Source of the DNA: Spirochaeta sp.
GTDB taxonomy: Bacteria; Spirochaetota; Spirochaetia; Sphaerochaetales; Sphaerochaetaceae
Assembly: GCA_020054965.1 (NCBI GenBank)
Contig: JAIMZO010000060.1
Location: 1-7,840 of the forward strand
DNA length: 7,840 bases
Direction of reading: 5' to 3'
This document shows positions 6,202 through 7,840 of this stretch, in pieces. The first letter of the stretch is position 1; every line of letters starts with the position of its first letter. Made by a program: the position numbers and the translations under genes. The notes below the pieces were generated by a model. That model ran no database searches. It was not told the origin of the DNA and worked only from the letters and a program-made list of their open reading frames with translations.

Positions 6202-6945
6202 ATGAAAAAAAATACCCGTACCCTTATGATAACCCTGATTTCATTCATCGTAATCATTGTCGTCGCCTCAGTTGCATACAATGCACTCAAGGAGAGCAGC
6301 GCTCCATCTGTCTCACTCACCCCGAATCTTACGAATATTCCCACTGCTGTAGAAAAACCTGTTGCCGTTGCACCATCAATTGATGCAGTAGAAGAGCCAG
6401 CTGTGGCCACAACAAGTTCTGCAGTTGATGAGCCGGTAGCGACTCCTCCTGAGGCAACAGCTGACGAAGAGGCCGATGCCCCTGAAACGGAAGCTGCTGC
6501 AGATGCTCCTGCTGAGGAAGCGCCAAAGATGCCTGATATTCCTCTCTTCACCCTTGACGGGGAAGAGACCAGTTTTGATGCCGTACGGCAGGGAAAACCG
6601 GCAATCATCAACTATTTCGCTTCCTGGTGCCCTCCCTGCAAGCAGGAACTTCCTCACTTCCAGGCCGCTTATGATACCTATGGTGATCAGATCAGCTTCA
6701 TCTTCCTCAACGCAATGGATGGGCAACGAGAAACACTGGAAACCCTTACCAAGTTCATGGAGGATTTTCCGTTCACAGGTCCTGTCTACACGGATGAAGG
6801 AATCTTTGCCTACATCTTCCAGACAAACAGCCTGCCGACCACCGTATTCTTCAATGCTGATGGCTCAATTGCTAACGGCTATCTCGGGTATGTCAGTGAG
6901 ACTGCACTGCAGGAGAACATTGACCGGTTGCTCACACAAGAGTAA
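6202..6945 (+). CDS. Membrane-anchored TlpA/ResA-like thioredoxin
   Basis: This is a 247-residue thiol-disulfide oxidoreductase predicted to face the periplasm. A short basic N-terminus (MKKNTR) and one hydrophobic segment (about 8-26) form an uncleaved signal anchor; no lipobox cysteine is seen. Residues about 32-108 are a low-complexity Ala/Pro/Glu/Val/Thr linker with three degenerate copies of V-(E/D)-(K/E)-P (VEKPVA at 50, VEEPAV at 63, VDEPVA at 75). The thioredoxin fold follows (about 111-245), with active site ASWCPPCKQELP (140-151; C143, C146) and the cis-proline loop NSLPTTVFF (209-217, P212). CPPC followed by K-x-E-x-P is typical of the TlpA/ResA/AhpC-TSA-like group, which act as periplasmic reductants. 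It directly follows ccdA, its probable electron donor. Only the two active-site cysteines occur. Its substrate is unknown. Its last 14 bases overlap the 3' end of the convergent hemolysin III gene. Confidence 0.92.
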   Translation: MKKNTRTLMITLISFIVIIVVASVAYNALKESSAPSVSLTPNLTNIPTAVEKPVAVAPSIDAVEEPAVATTSSAVDEPVATPPEATADEEADAPETEAAADAPAEEAPKMPDIPLFTLDGEETSFDAVRQGKPAIINYFASWCPPCKQELPHFQAAYDTYGDQISFIFLNAMDGQRETLETLTKFMEDFPFTGPVYTDEGIFAYIFQTNSLPTTVFFNADGSIANGYLGYVSETALQENIDRLLTQE

Positions 6946-7600
6946 GCATATAACCGACGTAGAACAGAGCGCTTCCCCCGATACAGAACAAATGCCAGAT
7001 GGCATGGTAGTGGGGGAGGCGTTTACTTGCGTAAAAGATCACCCCGAAACTGTAGGTAAGTCCCGCTGCGATGATCCATTTAATCAAATCAGAAGGGATG
7101 TGTGGCACAATATCCTTCCAGAAGAATACAATCAGCCATCCCATGGCAAGATAGAGCAGAACATGCAATACCTTGGCCTTTCCCCAGAAAATGAGGGTGA
7201 GGACGATACCTGTTACCGCAACCAACCAGACCAGCATCGTAATCCGGTAAGCAACAGGAGTCCCGATGTACATCATCAATGGTGTATAGGTTCCTGCAAT
7301 CAGGAAATAGATATTGCTATGATCCAGAACCCTGCAGAGCCGTTTACCATTCCCATGGGGTAGGGAGTGATAGAGAGCAGATGAACTATAGAGGAACAAC
7401 ATGGTCAATCCCCAGATGACCAAACCTACCTTGAGGGATGTACTGGCGAGGGAAGGAAGCTTGAAGAGGATGGAGATGAGTGCGATGAGCGCAAGAACTG
7501 CTCCCACGACATGTGTTATTGCGTTTTCCTTTTCCGCCTTCGGGTCATCATAGGAGTGAAGGGTGATATGGTCCTCTAGCCAAGCATTGAAACGTTGCAT
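6932..7600 (-). CDS. trhA: Hemolysin III / TrhA family (PAQR-type) membrane protein
   Basis: This 222-residue, roughly seven-helix membrane protein belongs to the hemolysin III family (PF03006), related to adiponectin/progestin receptors. Family motifs in order are ENAITHVVGA (25-34), SSALYHS (73-79) with the S74-x3-H78 pair, LDHSNIYFLIAGTYTP (92-107), and YHAIWHLF (198-205) with H199-x3-H203; His78, His199 and His203 match the metal-binding histidines known in the superfamily. In bacteria these proteins are linked to membrane lipid homeostasis; haemolysis is a historical name and should not be read as a virulence call. The ATG at 7600 is preceded by a full AGGAGG at 8-nt spacing. The gene stands alone on its strand, with the ABC transporter terminator upstream. 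Its TGA (6932-6934) lies inside the thioredoxin gene, with no terminator between the two. Confidence 0.93.
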   Translation of the reverse strand: MQRFNAWLEDHITLHSYDDPKAEKENAITHVVGAVLALIALISILFKLPSLASTSLKVGLVIWGLTMLFLYSSSALYHSLPHGNGKRLCRVLDHSNIYFLIAGTYTPLMMYIGTPVAYRITMLVWLVAVTGIVLTLIFWGKAKVLHVLLYLAMGWLIVFFWKDIVPHIPSDLIKWIIAAGLTYSFGVIFYASKRLPHYHAIWHLFCIGGSALFYVGYMLTLV

Positions 7601-7608
7601 CGGTGATG

Positions 7609-7614
7609 CCTCCT
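7609..7614 (-). promoter_or_regulatory. Ribosome binding site of the hemolysin III gene
   Basis: A full consensus AGGAGG is found on the minus strand, 8 nt upstream of the ATG at 7600. It is the strongest Shine-Dalgarno in the window and confirms this start. Confidence 0.85.
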
Positions 7615-7624
7615 GTTGCTGGAT

Positions 7625-7653
7625 ACCTTAGCGATGTGCCTGTTTCTCGGCAA
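7625..7653 (-). promoter_or_regulatory. Weak candidate promoter of the hemolysin III gene
   Basis: On the minus strand TTGCCG (7653-7648, 4 of 6) is followed by 17 nt and TAAGGT (7630-7625, only 3 of 6). A start near 7618 would leave a leader of about 18 nt containing the AGGAGG. The poor -10 makes this tentative; the gene needs a promoter in this stretch because an intrinsic terminator lies just upstream. Confidence 0.25.
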
Positions 7654-7694
7654 TGGTAGATTTCTGCTGTTTGGCTACTAGTAGAAATCTATCA
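7654..7694. repeat. Imperfect inverted repeat with nested palindrome upstream of the hemolysin III gene
   Basis: TGGTAGATTTCTGCT (7654-7668) pairs with AGTAGAAATCTATCA (7680-7694): 13 of 15 positions are Watson-Crick and two are G-T, with a 9-bp perfect core TAGATTTCT/AGAAATCTA and an 11-nt centre. The right arm overlaps a perfect 10-bp palindrome CTACTAGTAG (7675-7684). No T-run follows on either strand, so it is not an intrinsic terminator. It abuts the candidate -35 of the hemolysin III promoter, so it could be an operator, or a small intergenic repeat element. Confidence 0.6.
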
Positions 7695-7699
7695 GGAGC

Positions 7700-7722
7700 A
7701 AAAAACAGGGCCCTGAGGCCCT
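7700..7722 (-). terminator. Intrinsic terminator of the ABC transporter gene
   Basis: On the minus strand a perfect 6-bp GC-rich stem AGGGCC/GGCCCT closes a TCAG loop (7722-7707) and is followed by G and six T (7705-7700). It begins 2 nt after the stop codon of the ABC ATPase gene. The T-run exists only on the minus strand, so it is one-directional. Confidence 0.88.
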
Positions 7723-7724
7723 AT

Positions 7725-7840
7725 TCAAAGGATATGCTCCAAAAAGAGTTTTGTTCGTTCACTTTTTGGATGGGAAAATATCTCATCTGGTGTACCGATT
7801 TCCACAATCCGTCCCTCGTCCATGAAGACAACCTTTGAAG
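7725..7840 (-). CDS. Polar amino acid ABC transporter ATP-binding protein, C-terminal fragment
   Basis: The final 37 codons of a gene that continues beyond the right edge end at TGA (7727-7725). The translation includes VVFMDEGRIVEIGTPDEIF (residues 3-21 of the fragment), then SHPKSERTKLFLEHIL. This matches the segment after the H-loop of GlnQ/HisP/ArtP-type ATPases, which power uptake of amino acids: F-M-D-x-G-x-I-V-E, then P-x-E-x-F, then a P-K-x-E-R-T-K-x-F-L tail that is specific to the polar amino acid subfamily. Walker and signature motifs lie outside the window, and the substrate cannot be deduced. It is the last gene of its transcription unit, since a strong terminator follows directly. 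Confidence 0.88.
   Translation of the reverse strand, partial: SKVVFMDEGRIVEIGTPDEIFSHPKSERTKLFLEHIL

Noticed and set aside
6189..6611. 140-codon Ala/Ser-rich open frame on the minus strand
   Set aside because: Its low-complexity composition is the complement of the Ala/Pro/Glu linker of the thioredoxin gene; a shadow.
6476..7363. 295-codon open frame on the plus strand
   Set aside because: It runs out of frame through the thioredoxin gene and antisense through the hemolysin III gene, both with clear family motifs; the translation has no recognisable feature.
6932..7600. Reading the hemolysin III gene as a true haemolysin or virulence factor
   Set aside because: The family is widespread in non-pathogens and most members are linked to membrane homeostasis; the sequence gives no sign of toxin function.

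Overview
The window carries eight protein-coding genes and no recognisable RNA genes, mobile elements or CRISPR. Six genes are complete and one is cut at each edge. The gene content and organisation are bacterial. The lipid/envelope genes, the membrane-tethered periplasmic thioredoxin, the tightly packed operons, the base composition (by hand count about 43% GC in the first gene and 47-50% elsewhere) and the overall look of the proteins suggest a free-living anaerobic spirochaete of the Sphaerochaeta kind. That assignment is an inference from resemblance; no marker gene here proves it.

Layout. (1) 1-1035, plus strand: the 3' end of a cysteine-free, Asn/Ser/Thr/Tyr-rich, beta-strand-type protein, probably exported and surface-located. 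(2) 5458-1036, minus strand: a compact four-gene operon encoding an RNA cytosine-C5 methyltransferase, a DUF362 protein with a C-terminal 2[4Fe-4S] ferredoxin domain, a COG2426-type membrane protein and a Rep/PcrA-type DNA helicase. Its junctions are -4, +11 and +6 nt, and at three of the four within-operon junctions of the window (two here, one in the ccdA pair) the stop codon lies inside the next Shine-Dalgarno. (3) 5521-6945, plus strand: a two-gene redox operon, a CcdA-type membrane electron carrier followed by a membrane-anchored TlpA-like thioredoxin. (4) 7600-6932, minus strand: a hemolysin III/TrhA family membrane protein whose 3' end overlaps that of the thioredoxin gene by 14 bp. (5) 7840-7725, minus strand: the C-terminus of a polar amino acid ABC transporter ATPase with a clear intrinsic terminator.

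How parts work together. ccdA and the thioredoxin gene form the clearest functional pair: CcdA moves reducing equivalents from cytoplasmic thioredoxin across the membrane to the tethered CPPC thioredoxin. No cytochrome c genes are visible, so the relay probably serves periplasmic thiol or peroxide chemistry. The four-gene minus operon is functionally mixed (translation, redox, membrane, DNA repair).

Most notable non-coding points. The 62-bp region between the methyltransferase gene and ccdA can be read as two back-to-back promoters that share one -35 block and place both predicted transcription starts on the A of the start codon (leaderless mRNAs). An imperfect 15-bp inverted repeat with a nested palindrome abuts a candidate promoter of the hemolysin III gene. 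No wholly undescribed multi-gene system could be supported; the least explained gene is the truncated surface-type protein at the left edge.
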